A DNA stretch of 64,000 nucleotides from Abyssalbus ytuae (GTDB lineage Bacteria; Bacteroidota; Bacteroidia; Flavobacteriales; Flavobacteriaceae), in contig NZ_CP094358.1 in NCBI RefSeq assembly GCF_022807975.1, positions 4,060,171 to 4,124,170 of the forward strand, read 5' to 3'. The translations under genes and the position numbers were made by a program. Shown here piece by piece: positions 9,666 to 18,031 of this stretch; the stretch's first letter is position 1, and every line of letters begins with the position of its first letter. Under the pieces are notes generated by a model. The model was not told the DNA's origin. It searched no databases and saw nothing but the letters and a program-made list of their open reading frames with translations.

Positions 9666-10118
9666 ATGGCTAACAGAAACTCAGAAGAAAGCGCACCAAG
9701 AAGAGTGCCAGGAATAACGTGGCTACTAAAAGGAATAGCATGGCTACTAAAAGGAGTAACGGCACTATTTGCACAATTACGGGAGTTGAGACAACGAAGG
9801 CAGGAACAGGCAAGAGAACGGGAACAAGCGCGGGAAAAAAAGCAAAAAGAAGTATCAGAACAAGAATTAGAGGAAAGTTTGGAACAAATGATTCAAATGT
9901 TATATCCTACGGCAAAGCCAAAACGAAAATTAGAATCAGCACCAACACCAACACCAACAAAAGATGAAATACAACAAACAACAAAAGGATTAATAGAACA
10001 ATTAAAAAGGATGATGCCCTCAAATAAAGATACAAAAGGTAAAGATCCTGCAAATAGTAAAACAGAAGAAAAAAAGAAAAGCATTAATAGCCCAAGCCGC
10101 AGAAGCAGCAAAAGCTAA
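9666..10118 (+). CDS. Hypothetical charged protein, probably frameshifted (true end about 10197)
   Basis: 150 residues as it stands; not recognised. It begins with a duplicated WLLKG motif encoded by an 18-bp tandem duplication at about 9718-9755. An Arg/Glu/Gln-rich probable coiled coil (about residues 38-75), a Pro-Thr linker (PTPTPTK) and a Lys-rich tail follow. At the A-run 10068-10080 the frame appears wrong: the annotated frame ends in low-quality INSPSRRSSKS, whereas the next frame continues as ALIAQAAEAAKANMGDK, reaches SLSSLFGFSTFGQK and stops at 10197. Removing one A restores a protein of about 176 residues. It could be a mutation, a sequencing error in the homopolymer or slippage. 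Codon use is unusually A-rich. Confidence 0.5.
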   Translation: MANRNSEESAPRRVPGITWLLKGIAWLLKGVTALFAQLRELRQRRQEQAREREQAREKKQKEVSEQELEESLEQMIQMLYPTAKPKRKLESAPTPTPTKDEIQQTTKGLIEQLKRMMPSNKDTKGKDPANSKTEEKKKSINSPSRRSSKS

Positions 10119-10199
10119 TATGGGAGATAAGACAGATACTATCTCAATAAAGAGTTTAAGTAGCCTATTTGGATTTTCAACCTTTGGTCAAAAATAACA

Positions 10200-10370
10200 A
10201 GGAGTTGGTTAAGGACTAGCCCCAGTGTTTCGACCTGCTTCCCTCACTGTATCCTCCACGGTAAACCAGTTTGAGGCTTACTAATACTCCAAGGCTCCAC
10301 TCCTGCGCACAAGGAACTTGCACCCCCGGATTAATTGGGTAGATAAAAGGCGCCCATGCCGGGAACACAC
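10200..10370 (-). mobile_element. Group II intron-like 5' domain fragment
   Basis: A block with about half G+C set in AT-rich surroundings. Read on the minus strand from 10370 it starts GTGTGTTCCCGGCATGGGCGC, which resembles the 5' end of bacterial class C group II introns (GUGUGCCCGGCAUGGGUGC). It continues with a GTGCAAGTTCCTTG segment and then GTGAGGGAAGCAGGTCGAAAC, like the GGAAGC...CGAAAC part of intron domain I. No reverse transcriptase/maturase frame and no recognisable domain V follow, so if correct it is a truncated intron. The comparison is from memory; a covariance-model search is needed. Confidence 0.5.
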
Positions 10371-10461
10371 ATTTTGTATATTGCATTGCGGTTATAGTAA
10401 TATGTGTTATTGTGATGAGTAATAATCGGGATTAAATCAACAATTCTAAAAAGATGTCTTA

Positions 10462-10540
10462 TTTTTGTCCAAATAATTTTAGCTAAAAATATTAAATATG
10501 CTTAATGAAGTATTGCAAACCATAAAAATGTTAAAGCGGG
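10462..10540 (+). repeat. Direct repeat copy B
   Basis: Second copy of the block at 9319-9398, differing by one missing T and one A-to-T change. Here it is in its apparently original context, leading into an intact 75-codon reading frame. Confidence 0.9.
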
Positions 10541-10725
10541 TTGAAAAACCAAGTCAAGAAGTAAAAGATTCTTTGGAATTTCTGGAGCAGTCTTTGAAAA
10601 GCAGAACTAAACAAAATTTGTTAGACTTAATGTCAGTAGGAGATGTAATGGGCTACGATGAACTACAATCCAATTTGAAAGAAATGGTCAATTTTCTGGA
10701 ACAGATGAAAAATCAGAAGAAATAA
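10498..10725 (+). CDS. Small hypothetical protein, helical
   Basis: 75 residues, Lys/Glu/Leu-rich, predicted by eye to be entirely helical (MLNEVLQTIKMLKRVEKPSQ to EMVNFLEQMKNQKK), with no membrane segment or signal. Not recognised. Its first 14 codons and upstream region are duplicated at 9319-9398. Its stop codon TAA is immediately followed by an ATG in the same frame that opens a further 39 codons. It belongs to the accessory island between uvrA and ggt and may be a host gene cut by the rearrangement or part of the mobile cargo. Confidence 0.45.
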   Translation: MLNEVLQTIKMLKRVEKPSQEVKDSLEFLEQSLKSRTKQNLLDLMSVGDVMGYDELQSNLKEMVNFLEQMKNQKK

Positions 10726-10845
10726 ATGCAGGTGTTTTTAATTGGCCATAATGTATATAAAAAGTGGTTTGGCCCTTTTAAAATTAAGGGACTTCCCAAG
10801 TATCCCGACTTCCGGGGAAGAATAACAAAAGCTTTGGGTAACTAA
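10726..10845 (+). CDS. Possible 39-residue ORF directly after the preceding stop
   Basis: The frame opens with ATG immediately after the TAA of the 75-residue gene and is in phase with it. It reads MQVFLIGHNVYKKWFGPFKI and then KGLPKYPDFRGRITKALGN. The composition is protein-like (Trp, Phe, Gly, Pro spread through it), unlike the surrounding AT-rich DNA. Either a small coupled gene or the tail of a longer protein split by a nonsense mutation. No family recognised. Confidence 0.25.
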   Translation: MQVFLIGHNVYKKWFGPFKIKGLPKYPDFRGRITKALGN

Positions 10846-10916
10846 TAAATAGTATGGCTTTGTTAAAAAATACAGCTAATTATTCCGCATAAGGAAAGAT
10901 GTTTTTCGGGATTAAT

Positions 10917-12596
10917 TTAAAATCCTGCGGCGGTATCATCGCCCCGTTTATCGGCTCCTGCCTCAAGACTTCCGTTGCGCCGTACAAGAATGGCATCTAC
11001 CTTTCCTATAATACGGGAATTATGTTCATTAATTTTATATCCCAGTTTAGTAAGTTCTTCCTTCACTTTTTTTGAAAATCTTCCCGGTTCCATTTTAATA
11101 TCATCCGGCAACCATTGATGATGAAACCGCGGAGCATTTACTGCTTCCTGCATGCTCATTTTAAATTCGTAAACATTTAGTATGGTTTGCAGTACAGAGG
11201 TTATTATGGTGGAACCTCCCGGAGTACCCACCACCATCCATAATTTTCCGTTTTTTTCAACAATGGTGGGGGTCATGCTGCTTAGCATTCTTTTTTCGGG
11301 TTCAATACGGTTTGCTTTGGCTCCTATAAGCCCGAACATATTGGGTGTTCCGGGCTTGGAACTAAAATCGTCCATTTCATTATTTAAAAAGATTCCTAAC
11401 TCATCACAGTAAAGTTTGGAGCCGTAGGCACCATTTACAGTGGTAGTAACGGATACGGCATTTCCAAACGGATCGACAATAGAGTAGTGGGTGGTTTCGT
11501 CACTTTCTACAATTTCTATATTTCCGTGGGAAACCGAGGAGGAAAGAGTGGGTTGTTTAAAGGTAAAGCCGGACATTCTTGATTTCAGGTAGCTTTTATC
11601 CAGCAGTTTAGCTGTGGGAATCTCTACAAAATCCGGATCTCCTAAAAAATAATTCCTGTCGGCATAAGCCCTTCTTTCGGCTTCAGTAATTAACTGAATG
11701 GTTTTTGCCTGGTTGTGCCCGTATTTGGATATGTTGTAAGGCTCAATCATTTTCATAATCTGTCCCAAAGTAATACCGCCACTGCTGGGGGGAGACATAG
11801 AGATGATTTTTAGCTTTTTATACCTGAACTCCACAGGGTCTCTCCATTTTGCTTCATATTTTTGTAAATCTTCCATAGTAATATAGCCGCCTTTAGACTG
11901 TACAAAGTTTACCAGTAGCCGGGCAGTAGTACCGTTATAAAATTCGTCCCTGCCGTTATTTTTTATTCTTTCAAGTGTATTGGCCAGTTGAGTAAATCTT
12001 ACGGTGTCTTTCTCCTTAATATCTTTAGCAAAAAAGTTATTGCTGCCGCTCACTTTGAGTATTTGCTTCTTATAGTATTTTATGGTACTGTCCTGCTTAT
12101 GAGTAATTATAACACCTTTTTGAGCTAAATCTATGGCAGGCTGAATGAGCGTGCTAAAGGGCAGGCTTCCGAATTTTTTATGAACTTCAAATATTCCGGC
12201 TATGGTACCCGGTACTGCTGTCGCAGTGGCCCCAAACCAGCTTTTGCCCGGTATAACCTTTCCGGAGGCATCTAAATACATGTTACGGGTTGCTGCCAGG
12301 GGTGCTTTTTCCCTGTAATCCAGCGCTCCTGTTTTTCCGTCATTTAACCTGTATACCATAAATCCTCCTCCGGATATATTTCCTGCATAAGGATAGGCAA
12401 CTGCCAGGGCCAGTTCGGTGGCTATCATGGCATCAAAGGCATTTCCGCCACGGGCAAGAATATTTGCTCCTATTTTAGAGGCTTCACTCCTGGCCGAAAC
12501 TACCATTGCTTTATGAGTTACCATCCCGGAAGGGGCAGCCATTTTAGTTTTACAGGAAACAGTTAAAAGAAACAGAATAAAGATTAACTTTCGCAT
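10917..12596 (-). CDS. ggt: Gamma-glutamyltransferase (lipoprotein)
   Basis: Cleaves gamma-glutamyl bonds of glutathione and related compounds and transfers the glutamyl group to water or amino acids. 559 residues, the normal length for the self-processing precursor. The N-terminus is a lipoprotein signal ending LLTVSC, so it should be membrane-anchored on the periplasmic side. The autoprocessing/nucleophile Thr lies in DETTHYSIVDPFG near residue 367, marking the large/small subunit boundary. The oxyanion and substrate segments LSSMTPTIV and GTPGGSTIITSVLQ are present. Its start overlaps the end of the upstream ACP phosphodiesterase-like gene by 13 bp, suggesting translational coupling. Confidence 0.93.
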   Translation of the reverse strand: MRKLIFILFLLTVSCKTKMAAPSGMVTHKAMVVSARSEASKIGANILARGGNAFDAMIATELALAVAYPYAGNISGGGFMVYRLNDGKTGALDYREKAPLAATRNMYLDASGKVIPGKSWFGATATAVPGTIAGIFEVHKKFGSLPFSTLIQPAIDLAQKGVIITHKQDSTIKYYKKQILKVSGSNNFFAKDIKEKDTVRFTQLANTLERIKNNGRDEFYNGTTARLLVNFVQSKGGYITMEDLQKYEAKWRDPVEFRYKKLKIISMSPPSSGGITLGQIMKMIEPYNISKYGHNQAKTIQLITEAERRAYADRNYFLGDPDFVEIPTAKLLDKSYLKSRMSGFTFKQPTLSSSVSHGNIEIVESDETTHYSIVDPFGNAVSVTTTVNGAYGSKLYCDELGIFLNNEMDDFSSKPGTPNMFGLIGAKANRIEPEKRMLSSMTPTIVEKNGKLWMVVGTPGGSTIITSVLQTILNVYEFKMSMQEAVNAPRFHHQWLPDDIKMEPGRFSKKVKEELTKLGYKINEHNSRIIGKVDAILVRRNGSLEAGADKRGDDTAAGF

Positions 12597-13177
12597 AAGG
12601 TAGCCAGTTTATGTTGGGAAAAAGTAATGAGTTCTTCAAAAAAACTGGTGAACTCAGTTTCAAATTCATGATAATGCTGCTCTAATTCCAGTATGGCAAA
12701 ATTCATTTTAGACTGGTGCCGGGTACGCCTGTTCAATCCGTTTAACACACGCGAAATACCTTCTATCCGGGCATAACTAAGTAACCAGTTGTCTGCAATC
12801 ATGTAAGGCATCATCTTTTTTATATTTAAAGGTAATATTTCGTAATGGTCGCCCAGCAGGTTATAAAACTCATCTACATATATATGTAAAGGTATTTCAC
12901 TGTAATCTTTCCAGTTTTTTGCCAGGAAATGATCGTAAAAAATATCAACAATTACCCCGCTGTAATGGCTGTAATTGGCATGGAGCTTTTTTGTGCTCTT
13001 TCTTACCGTGGGGTGGGCATCGGTAAAAGTGTCAATAGCCCTGTGAAGTAAAATCCCTTTTTGTATATCGTCCGGATAATTCAAATATTTTTTGCCACGA
13101 ATACTATCGGCCATAAAATTGCCAACTTTAATAAGAGGATTTTCACCGGATAAATAGATATGTGCAAGAAAATTCAT
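12584..13177 (-). CDS. Acyl carrier protein phosphodiesterase-like protein
   Basis: 197 residues of the AcpH / DUF479 family. E. coli AcpH removes the 4'-phosphopantetheine group from holo-ACP. Family features visible: MNFLAHIYLSG at the start, the metal-site HD-type residues in HRAIDTFTDAHP (about 46-57) and DIFYDHFLAKNW (about 78-89). Cytosolic. It overlaps ggt by 13 bp and is divergent from glmM. Some flavobacterial members carry only this generic annotation, so the enzymatic role is inferred from the family. Confidence 0.8.
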   Translation of the reverse strand: MNFLAHIYLSGENPLIKVGNFMADSIRGKKYLNYPDDIQKGILLHRAIDTFTDAHPTVRKSTKKLHANYSHYSGVIVDIFYDHFLAKNWKDYSEIPLHIYVDEFYNLLGDHYEILPLNIKKMMPYMIADNWLLSYARIEGISRVLNGLNRRTRHQSKMNFAILELEQHYHEFETEFTSFFEELITFSQHKLATLCES

Positions 13178-13224
13178 TGCCTAAATTTACATAATCAATA
13201 CAAACAAAACTATTATCGTAATTG

Positions 13225-13232
13225 TATATTTG
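13225..13232 (+). promoter_or_regulatory. -7 box of the glmM promoter
   Basis: TATATTTG matches the Bacteroidota -7 consensus TAnnTTTG, 25 bp before the ATG at 13257. No clear -33 TTTG was found at the ideal distance. The upstream in-frame TTG at 13230 lies inside this box, which argues against using it as the start of glmM. Confidence 0.5.
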
Positions 13233-13256
13233 CACAATTATGTAAAAACCAGATTA

Positions 13257-14645
13257 ATGACACTCATAAAATCAATTTCAGGAATAAGAGGAACTATTGG
13301 TGGAAATACGGGAGATAATCTAACTCCTGTTGATGCGGTAAAGTTTGCTGCAGCCTATGGTAGCTGGATTAAAAAACAGACAAATAAAACTAAAATAAAA
13401 GTTGTGATAGGCAGGGATGCACGCCTATCGGGAGAGATGATACAAAACCTGGTATCATCTACCCTTATCGGATTGGGAATTGATATTATTGATTTGGATC
13501 TTTCTACCACACCCACGGTTGAAATTGCGGTTCCTATGGAAAAAGCTGACGGCGGAATTATTTTAACTGCCAGCCATAACCCGAAGCAATGGAATGCTTT
13601 AAAACTGTTAAATGCCAAAGGGGAGTTTTTAAGTGGGGCAGACGGAGCCGAAATACTTAAAATTGCGGAGGGTGAAGATTTTGATTTTTCTGACGTTGAT
13701 GAGTTGGGAGTTGTAACTAAAAATGATTCTTATATAGATATTCATATAGACGAAGTTTTAAACTTACCTTTAGTAGATGCTGAAAAAATTAAGGCTGCCG
13801 GATTTAAAGTGGTGGTAGACGGGGTTAATTCTACCGGAGGTATAGCCATCCCAAAACTTTTAAAAGAACTTGGGGTAGAAGTGGTAGAACTTTATTGTAA
13901 CCCCACGGGCCATTTTCCTCATAATCCTGAACCGTTAAAAGAGCATCTTGGCGATATTTCTAAAATGGTAGTTAATGAAAAAGCTCATTTGGGTATTGTA
14001 GTAGACCCAGATGTAGACAGATTGGCTTTTATGTGTGAAGATGGCGAAATGTTTGGCGAGGAATATACCCTGGTAGCCTGTGCTGATTATGTGTTAGGAA
14101 AAAATCCGGGCAATACGGTTTCTAATTTATCTTCCTCCAGGGCATTAAGAGATGTTACCAAAAAGCATGGAGGTAAATATGAAGCTTCTGCCGTTGGAGA
14201 GGTGAATGTGGTTGAACTGATGAAAAAAAATAATGCTGTAATAGGAGGGGAAGGCAATGGAGGAATTATTTATCCTGAACTGCATTACGGAAGGGATGCC
14301 CTGGTAGGTGTTGCTTTATTTTTAACCCATCTGGCAGAACTGGGAATATCGGCTAAGAAACTCAGGGATTCATATCCTTCTTATTTTATGAGTAAGAAAA
14401 AAATAGAATTAACACCCGGTTTGGATGTCGATTTGATTCTTAAGAAAATGGAAGATAAATATAAAAATGAGAACTTGACTACTATTGACGGGGTTAAAAT
14501 AGATTTTGCCGAAAACTGGGTACACCTGAGAAAATCTAATACCGAGCCTATTATAAGAATTTATACAGAAGCAAAATCACAAGAAGAAGCCCATGGTCTT
14601 GCTGATAGAATTATTGGGGAAATAAAAACCATCGCTGGTATTTAG
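13257..14645 (+). CDS. glmM: Phosphoglucosamine mutase
   Basis: Interconverts glucosamine-6-phosphate and glucosamine-1-phosphate for peptidoglycan and LPS precursors; alpha-D-phosphohexomutase superfamily. The start at 13257 gives MTLIKSISGIRGTIGG, the family N-terminus, and about 462 residues. Motifs in order: phosphoserine loop TASHNPKQWN, Mg2+ loop DPDVDRLAF, sugar loop GEGNGGIIYPELHYGRD and phosphate-binding RKSNTEPIIRIY near the end. An in-frame TTG 27 bp upstream would add nine residues but falls in the promoter box. The 3' end overlaps the convergent acyltransferase gene by 4 bp. The substrate (glucosamine rather than mannose) is inferred; some relatives are annotated phosphoglucomutase/phosphomannomutase. 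Confidence 0.9.
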   Translation: MTLIKSISGIRGTIGGNTGDNLTPVDAVKFAAAYGSWIKKQTNKTKIKVVIGRDARLSGEMIQNLVSSTLIGLGIDIIDLDLSTTPTVEIAVPMEKADGGIILTASHNPKQWNALKLLNAKGEFLSGADGAEILKIAEGEDFDFSDVDELGVVTKNDSYIDIHIDEVLNLPLVDAEKIKAAGFKVVVDGVNSTGGIAIPKLLKELGVEVVELYCNPTGHFPHNPEPLKEHLGDISKMVVNEKAHLGIVVDPDVDRLAFMCEDGEMFGEEYTLVACADYVLGKNPGNTVSNLSSSRALRDVTKKHGGKYEASAVGEVNVVELMKKNNAVIGGEGNGGIIYPELHYGRDALVGVALFLTHLAELGISAKKLRDSYPSYFMSKKKIELTPGLDVDLILKKMEDKYKNENLTTIDGVKIDFAENWVHLRKSNTEPIIRIYTEAKSQEEAHGLADRIIGEIKTIAGI

Positions 14646-15535
14646 CCTTTATATTTTTCAGGGACTTTGTCTTTATGTTTCCATCTTTTATGGGTCCATA
14701 AATAGTACTCCGGTTTTTTCCTTATTTGCTCCTCAAGCATTTGGGTAAATATATCGGTTATCTGGTAATCGGGGTACTCTTTGGGAGTGTCTGCTATGGT
14801 AGTGAAAGTAGCTTGATAATATCCTCTTTTTATTTTTTGTATATCCATAAATACCACAGGAAGGCCCAGTTTTTTTGCTAAAAATTCGGCACCGGTAAAA
14901 ACAGGGACTTTCACTCCCATAAATTCTCTCCAGTAATGTGATTTCCCTAATTGAGGGCTTTGATCACTGGCAAAACCGTACATAGCTAAATGTTTTTCAT
15001 CCTGGTGTTTTTTTATTTCCATAACCGCATCATACCTGGAAATAAGGTATGCATTATGCTTCATCCTGATTTTTTTAACCAGCCTGTCAAAATATTTATT
15101 AGCCAGTGGTGTATATATGGCATAACCGGTATGTTCTATGTGATAACCTAAAGAAGTTGCCCATTCATAACTGGCATAATGTCCGCAAATAAGGATACTG
15201 CTTTTACCTTGTTTCCCGTATTTTTTTAATACTTCAGGATTGGTTAATGTAAATCTTTTTTTTATTTCTTTTTCAGATATAGTCAATGATTTTATCATCT
15301 CCAGAAAAAGATCGCACATATGCCTGTAAAACTTTTTCTCTATATGTTTTATTTCCTGTAATGACTTTTCAGGGAAGACAAGTTTCAGATTGTTTCTTAC
15401 TACTTTTTTTCTGTATCCCAATAGCCTGTATACTATTAAGTAAACAAAATCAGAAAAAAGATAAAATAACTTAAAAGGTAGTATAGATATAGCCCATAAA
15501 AAGGGAAAAACAATAAGATAAACAACTAACTGCAT
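14642..15535 (-). CDS. Lipid A biosynthesis (LpxL/HtrB-type) acyltransferase
   Basis: 297-residue membrane-associated acyltransferase adding a secondary acyl chain to lipid A. One N-terminal membrane segment (about residues 1-30) is followed by the catalytic H-x4-E motif in GHYASYEW (about 118-123). Lys/Arg-rich segments suit binding of the phosphorylated substrate. Length and layout fit LpxL homologues of Bacteroidota. Convergent with glmM with a 4-bp overlap, so there is no room for a terminator between them. Confidence 0.85.
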   Translation of the reverse strand: MQLVVYLIVFPFLWAISILPFKLFYLFSDFVYLIVYRLLGYRKKVVRNNLKLVFPEKSLQEIKHIEKKFYRHMCDLFLEMIKSLTISEKEIKKRFTLTNPEVLKKYGKQGKSSILICGHYASYEWATSLGYHIEHTGYAIYTPLANKYFDRLVKKIRMKHNAYLISRYDAVMEIKKHQDEKHLAMYGFASDQSPQLGKSHYWREFMGVKVPVFTGAEFLAKKLGLPVVFMDIQKIKRGYYQATFTTIADTPKEYPDYQITDIFTQMLEEQIRKKPEYYLWTHKRWKHKDKVPEKYKG

Positions 15536-15644
15536 TCAATAAACTATTTTGAACATGCGAAGATAATTTTATTTGTGCATAATTCATGGAAACTAATCAA
15601 ATAAAATTATATTTGACGGTAAACAAAATACATCAAAATACATA

Positions 15645-16292
15645 ATGAATTTAAGTATAGCTATTATAATTATCATTGCTGCAAACGTTATCATATCAAT
15701 AAAAGGGTTTAATGATTTTTCTTTTTTTGAGAAATATAAATTCAATATCGGAGCCATAAAAAAAGGGGAACATATAAGGCATTTAAGTTCCGGTTTTTTG
15801 CATGTTGATATTACACATTTGTTTTTTAACATGTTTACCCTTTACATTTTTGCCCCGGTGGTGATAAGATATTTTAATGACACCAAGTTTTTAATTATAT
15901 ATTTTGTCAGTCTTTTGTTTGGTAGTTTTTTATCGCTGGGTTTTCATAAAGACGAGTATCATTATAGTGCCGTCGGAGCCAGTGGAGCAGTAACAGGCAT
16001 ATTGTATTCGGCTATTCTCTTAAGACCTGATATGGATTTAATGCTGTTTTTTATTCCTATACCCATACCGGCATATATTTTTGGAATAGGTTATTTATTA
16101 TACTCTATATATGGCATGAAAAGCAGGCTGGGTAATATTGGCCATACGGCCCATTTTGGCGGGGCTATGGGAGGATATGCTACCACCTTGATGCTTTTTC
16201 CCGGTTTAATCTCTCAGCATCCGCTTATGGTTATACTTCTGGCTGTTCCTATTGTTATCTTATTTGCGCTTGAAAAAATGGGAAAGATATAA
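15645..16292 (+). CDS. Rhomboid-family intramembrane serine protease
   Basis: 215 residues with about six hydrophobic segments. The catalytic Ser is in GASGAVTG (about residue 113) and the catalytic His in GHTAHFGGAMGGY (about 167-170). The loop-1 region has HLSSGFLHVDITHLFFNM, with the conserved H-x2-x-N arrangement. The active dyad is intact. It follows a short non-coding gap after the acyltransferase start, on the opposite strand. Substrate unknown. Confidence 0.92.
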   Translation: MNLSIAIIIIIAANVIISIKGFNDFSFFEKYKFNIGAIKKGEHIRHLSSGFLHVDITHLFFNMFTLYIFAPVVIRYFNDTKFLIIYFVSLLFGSFLSLGFHKDEYHYSAVGASGAVTGILYSAILLRPDMDLMLFFIPIPIPAYIFGIGYLLYSIYGMKSRLGNIGHTAHFGGAMGGYATTLMLFPGLISQHPLMVILLAVPIVILFALEKMGKI

Positions 16293-16607
16293 CACCAAAC
16301 TCTTATAAAAAGTACAGTTTAATAAGGTTAGAAGGACAAAGAAAGAAGTTTCAATGATGGCAAAGAGTAAAATCCCAAATTCATCAATCACCAAAATCCA
16401 ATTAACCATTCTGTATGTTACACTTGATACTTTTAAGTGCGTATATTTTAACGTTTAATTTGATAATAAAACCCAAGTACTAATAAGTAATCAGGTTTAT
16501 TATGAGTGGGATACAAGGTTTCTTTTGCATGAGCTCATGACACACTTTTTCCTTCGCTAAAAATTTTGATGAATGACTGTCGTATAAAGAAAATAAATTA
16601 AGTGAAG
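16293..16607. other. Intergenic, no gene seen
   Basis: About 315 bp of AT-rich sequence between the rhomboid gene and tRNA-Gly. I see no conserved reading frame, no clear terminator and no repeat. Confidence 0.6.
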
Positions 16608-16680
16608 AGCGGGAGACGAGGTTCGAACTCGCGACATTCAGCTTGGAAGGCTGACGCTCTACCAACTGAGCTACTCCCGC
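16608..16680 (-). tRNA. tRNA-Gly (anticodon TCC)
   Basis: The minus strand gives a full cloverleaf: acceptor GCGGGAG pairing with CTCCCGC, D-arm GCTCAGTTGGTAGAGC, anticodon stem TCAGC/GCTGA with loop CTTCCAA (TCC at 34-36), T-arm with GTTCGAA, and discriminator T. The 3' CCA is not encoded. It stands alone between the rhomboid and TlpA-type genes. Confidence 0.97.
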
Positions 16681-16755
16681 GTTTGTAACAGCAAATTTAT
16701 GCAATTTTTTTTCTCGGCAAAGCAAATTTTAAGAACAGATATTAAAGAAAATAAA

Positions 16756-16778
16756 AAGCCCTTCATAGTGAAGGGCTT
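16756..16778 (-). terminator. Intrinsic terminator of the TlpA-like gene
   Basis: AAGCCCTTCA and TGAAGGGCTT form a 10-bp perfect stem with a 3-nt loop. On the minus strand it is followed by TTTATTTTC. It lies 21 bp beyond the stop of the thioredoxin-like gene. Confidence 0.8.
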
Positions 16779-16798
16779 ACAAGAAAAAATATTTTTAT

Positions 16799-17917
16799 TT
16801 ACATTGACAAAAGTTCTTCTACTTTATCATGTAACGCTTGTCCTCTTAAATCTTTTGCTATAATTTTTCCTTCGGCATCCAATAAGTAGGTGGCCGGAAT
16901 TGTACGAATGTTGTACAACTGGGCAATAGGATCCTGCCAGAACTGAAGGTTAGAAACATGGTTCCATTCCAGCTTGTCATCTTCTATCGCTTTTGTCCAG
17001 TCTTCTGCCTTTCTGTCTAATGACACTCCTAATACATTTAGTCCCTGATCATGAAATTTATTGTATAAGGCTACAAGATTAGGGTTTTCGGCCCTACAGG
17101 GTTTACACCATGCCGCCCAAAAATCAACAATGGTTAATTTTTCACCTAAGGCTTCTTTTAAAGAAAGAGTTTTTCCATCGGGGGTAGGGCCGGTAAAATC
17201 AGGTGCAACAGCCCCCACTGAAAGTTTGCTTACATCATTTATTTTTTTAGACAGTATTTGGCCGGCCTCAGTATTTTTTACATTGTCACTTAAGCCATTA
17301 AACAAATTTTTAACTTCGTCTGCAGATTGCGAATTACTATTAAATATTTGATCCAGTATCAAAACTGCCATGTAGGAATCCGGGTTGTTTTTTACAAAAC
17401 TAGCATCGTATTCTTTTCCTTCTTCGATAGTTTCCGTATAGGTTTCATTCAATGTATTTAAAGTCACCATGTCACCATTGTTTTTAGCTTCCTGCTGTTG
17501 GGTACGTATGGCTTTAAGTTTTTCTCTCAGATGTGATGAATTCTGAATATAGGAATACAAATCGTTATTAGAAGGCGATCCGGATATTTTAGACATAGGA
17601 AGACTGTCTTTATACATTTCAATATCTATATTTCCTTCTTCTAATATCAGCGCCATTGAATTTCTCTGGCCTTCTAAAAATAGAAAATGTAATGACGGCT
17701 GTTCCGATTTTCCAGAAAATGAAAATTTTCCATCGATTATTTCAATAGTGTCTATAATGGCTGGCCTTGAATTATAATTGATCTTTTGCAGAAATATTTT
17801 TTGTCCGTTTTCCACACCTTCGATTGTTCCTGTAACATTATACGTGTTTGGTTCTGCTTTCTTTTCACATGACATGAATATGATTGCCATGATACCTACT
17901 ATCAAACTTTTCTTCAT
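16799..17917 (-). CDS. TlpA/ResA-type thiol-disulfide lipoprotein with DUF4369 domain
   Basis: 372-residue lipoprotein (signal ending IIFMSC) anchored on the periplasmic side. The N-terminal part (about 25-120) is the beta-rich DUF4369 domain (NVTGTIEGVENGQKIFL). A helical linker follows, then a thioredoxin fold of the AhpC/TSA-Redoxin type from about 233, with the redox motif WCKPC near residues 270-274 and a cis-Pro loop RTIPATYL. Typical Bacteroidota member, probably supplying reductant to exported proteins. Own terminators lie on both sides. Confidence 0.9.
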   Translation of the reverse strand: MKKSLIVGIMAIIFMSCEKKAEPNTYNVTGTIEGVENGQKIFLQKINYNSRPAIIDTIEIIDGKFSFSGKSEQPSLHFLFLEGQRNSMALILEEGNIDIEMYKDSLPMSKISGSPSNNDLYSYIQNSSHLREKLKAIRTQQQEAKNNGDMVTLNTLNETYTETIEEGKEYDASFVKNNPDSYMAVLILDQIFNSNSQSADEVKNLFNGLSDNVKNTEAGQILSKKINDVSKLSVGAVAPDFTGPTPDGKTLSLKEALGEKLTIVDFWAAWCKPCRAENPNLVALYNKFHDQGLNVLGVSLDRKAEDWTKAIEDDKLEWNHVSNLQFWQDPIAQLYNIRTIPATYLLDAEGKIIAKDLRGQALHDKVEELLSM

Positions 17918-17980
17918 TATTATTTAATTATTTTATTTCTACAAAGTTAACTTTTAAGTTGTAACGAAAAAATTAATAAC

Positions 17981-18007
17981 AAAAAGCCTTCTTTTGGAAG
18001 GCTTTTT
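17981..18007. terminator. Bidirectional intrinsic terminator
   Basis: AAAAAGCCTTC and GAAGGCTTTTT form an 11-bp stem around TTTTG. It lies 25 bp after the stop of the minus-strand barrel gene and separates it from the TlpA-like gene. Confidence 0.85.
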
Positions 18008-18031
18008 AAAGCATTTTATTAATTCCGAGTA

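Noticed and set aside
10068..10080. Programmed -1 frameshift at A AAA AAG
   Set aside because: The -1 frame stops after a few codons; the long sensible extension is in the +1 frame, so a dnaX-like mechanism does not explain it.
13230..13256. TTG start adding nine residues to glmM
   Set aside because: The codon overlaps the TATATTTG promoter box, and the ATG at 13257 gives the usual family N-terminus.
16480..16725. 81-codon minus-strand frame
   Set aside because: It covers tRNA-Gly and is explained by it.
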